NCBI GenBank assembly: GCA_027924585.1
Contig: BSBM01000007.1
Location: 9,205,501-9,269,500 of the forward strand
DNA from: Larix kaempferi
Taxonomy: Eukaryota; Streptophyta; Pinopsida; Pinales; Pinaceae
Direction: 5' to 3'
Length of the DNA stretch: 64,000 nt
Shown: in pieces, positions 63,509 through 64,000 of the stretch
Numbering within the stretch: the stretch's first letter is position 1
How the letters are laid out: each line of letters begins with the position of its first letter
Translations under genes and position numbers: made by a program
Notes under the pieces: model-generated
Told to the model about the DNA's origin: nothing
What the model saw: the letters and a program-made list of their open reading frames with translations, nothing else
Database searches by the model: none

Positions 63509-64000
63509 CACTACTACATTTTTGGGCTTTAGGGGGGGTTGTCTTTCACCCCCAAAAGTGACCTATGGGGGGGTTTTTGGCTTTGGGGGAGGTTTTGGCA
63601 AAACCGCCCCTAAAGGCACCGATGTTAAAATTTTTTCCCTTTAAGGGCGGTTTTTGACGAGATTGGAACCGCCCCCAAAAGTGACTTTTGGGGGCGGTTT
63701 GTTACCCCCCTCGTAGAGGTCTATGGAGGCGGTTTTAAACCCCCCTCGTAGACCCCTTCATAGATACCTATGGGGGCAGTTTTGAACCCCCTTCATAGAG
63801 ACCTACGAGGGCGGTTGTGAACCCCCCTCATAAGACCCCTCATACAAACCTACAGGGGCGGTTTGGAACCCCCCTCGTAGAAGACTATAGGGGCAGTTTC
63901 AAACCCCCCTCATAGAGGCCTATAGGGGCGGTTTTGAACCCCCCTCGTATAGTCCTATAGGGGCGGTTTGGAACCCCCCTTGTAGAGGCTTATAGGGGCG
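63509..64000. mobile_element. CACTA (En/Spm) transposon end with subterminal repeats
   Basis: Starts CACTACTACATTTTTGGGC, the standard terminus of plant CACTA elements, directly inside the copia frame; the preceding AAG (63506-63508) would be its 3-bp target duplication. Inside is an array of GC-rich subterminal repeats, alternating GGGGGCGGTT and AACCCCCCTCGTAG words, able to fold on themselves and typical of transposase-binding arrays in this superfamily. The transposase and other end lie beyond the window. Confidence 0.88.

Overview
This window is plant nuclear DNA made almost entirely of nested LTR retrotransposons, plus one end of a CACTA DNA transposon at the right edge. I see no intact host gene, rRNA gene or functional tRNA gene. 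Chromodomain Ty3/gypsy elements, non-chromodomain (Tat/Athila-like) gypsy elements, Ty1/copia elements, initiator-tRNA-Met primer sites and the CACTA end all point to a land plant with a large, repeat-rich genome. The protein style of the non-chromodomain gypsy family reminds me of gymnosperms (conifers), but that rests on memory and is an inference.

Layout, left to right. 1-1399: no recognised gene; possible minus-strand LTR remnant. 1400-2016 and 8043-8242: one copia integrase fragment split by a complete chromovirus, CV1 (2017-8037, 375-bp LTRs, target duplication CCTTC). 8243-14880: element A of a gypsy family here called family B. It keeps a 5' LTR, an almost full-length reverse-transcribed copy of tRNA-Glu, RNase H-integrase, an extra 3' ORF and part of its 3' LTR. 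14881-17210: minus-strand non-autonomous copia element with only a Gag-like ORF (TR-GAG type), its 3' LTR cut to 36 bp. 17211-22608: older sequence with a decayed coiled-coil ORF.

22609-38445 is a single solo LTR of family C (target duplication ATTCA), opened by two younger insertions. One is CV2 (23140-27346, TSD CCAAG), a deletion derivative of the CV1 family. The other is element B (28360-38254, TSD TATTT), the most complete family-B copy, with gag, protease, an extra gag-like segment, RT, RNase H and integrase. 38890-54475 is a minus-strand relative of family B (B'), with LTR, 3' ORF and pol. It is split by a full family-C chromovirus (43156-51410, LTRs of about 1.75 kb). 54476-60200 is AT-rich, carries a broken minus-strand ORF with a coiled coil, and may be a large non-autonomous retroelement. 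60201-63508 is a plus-strand copia element (LTR, Met primer site, gag-protease-integrase), interrupted at 63509 by a CACTA transposon end that runs off the window.

The strongest points for a second look are five. (1) The full-length tRNA-Glu copy fused to RNase H sequence in element A looks like a fossil reverse-transcription error. (2) Gag-like modules lie between protease and RT in element B. (3) A downstream ORF, with a conserved globular region and a coiled coil, is shared by A and B' and possibly has its own TATA box. (4) CV2 lost RT, the integrase core and most of the chromodomain through several deletions that all keep frame. (5) Nonsense mutations are mostly of the C-to-T type, as expected for methylated, silenced elements.
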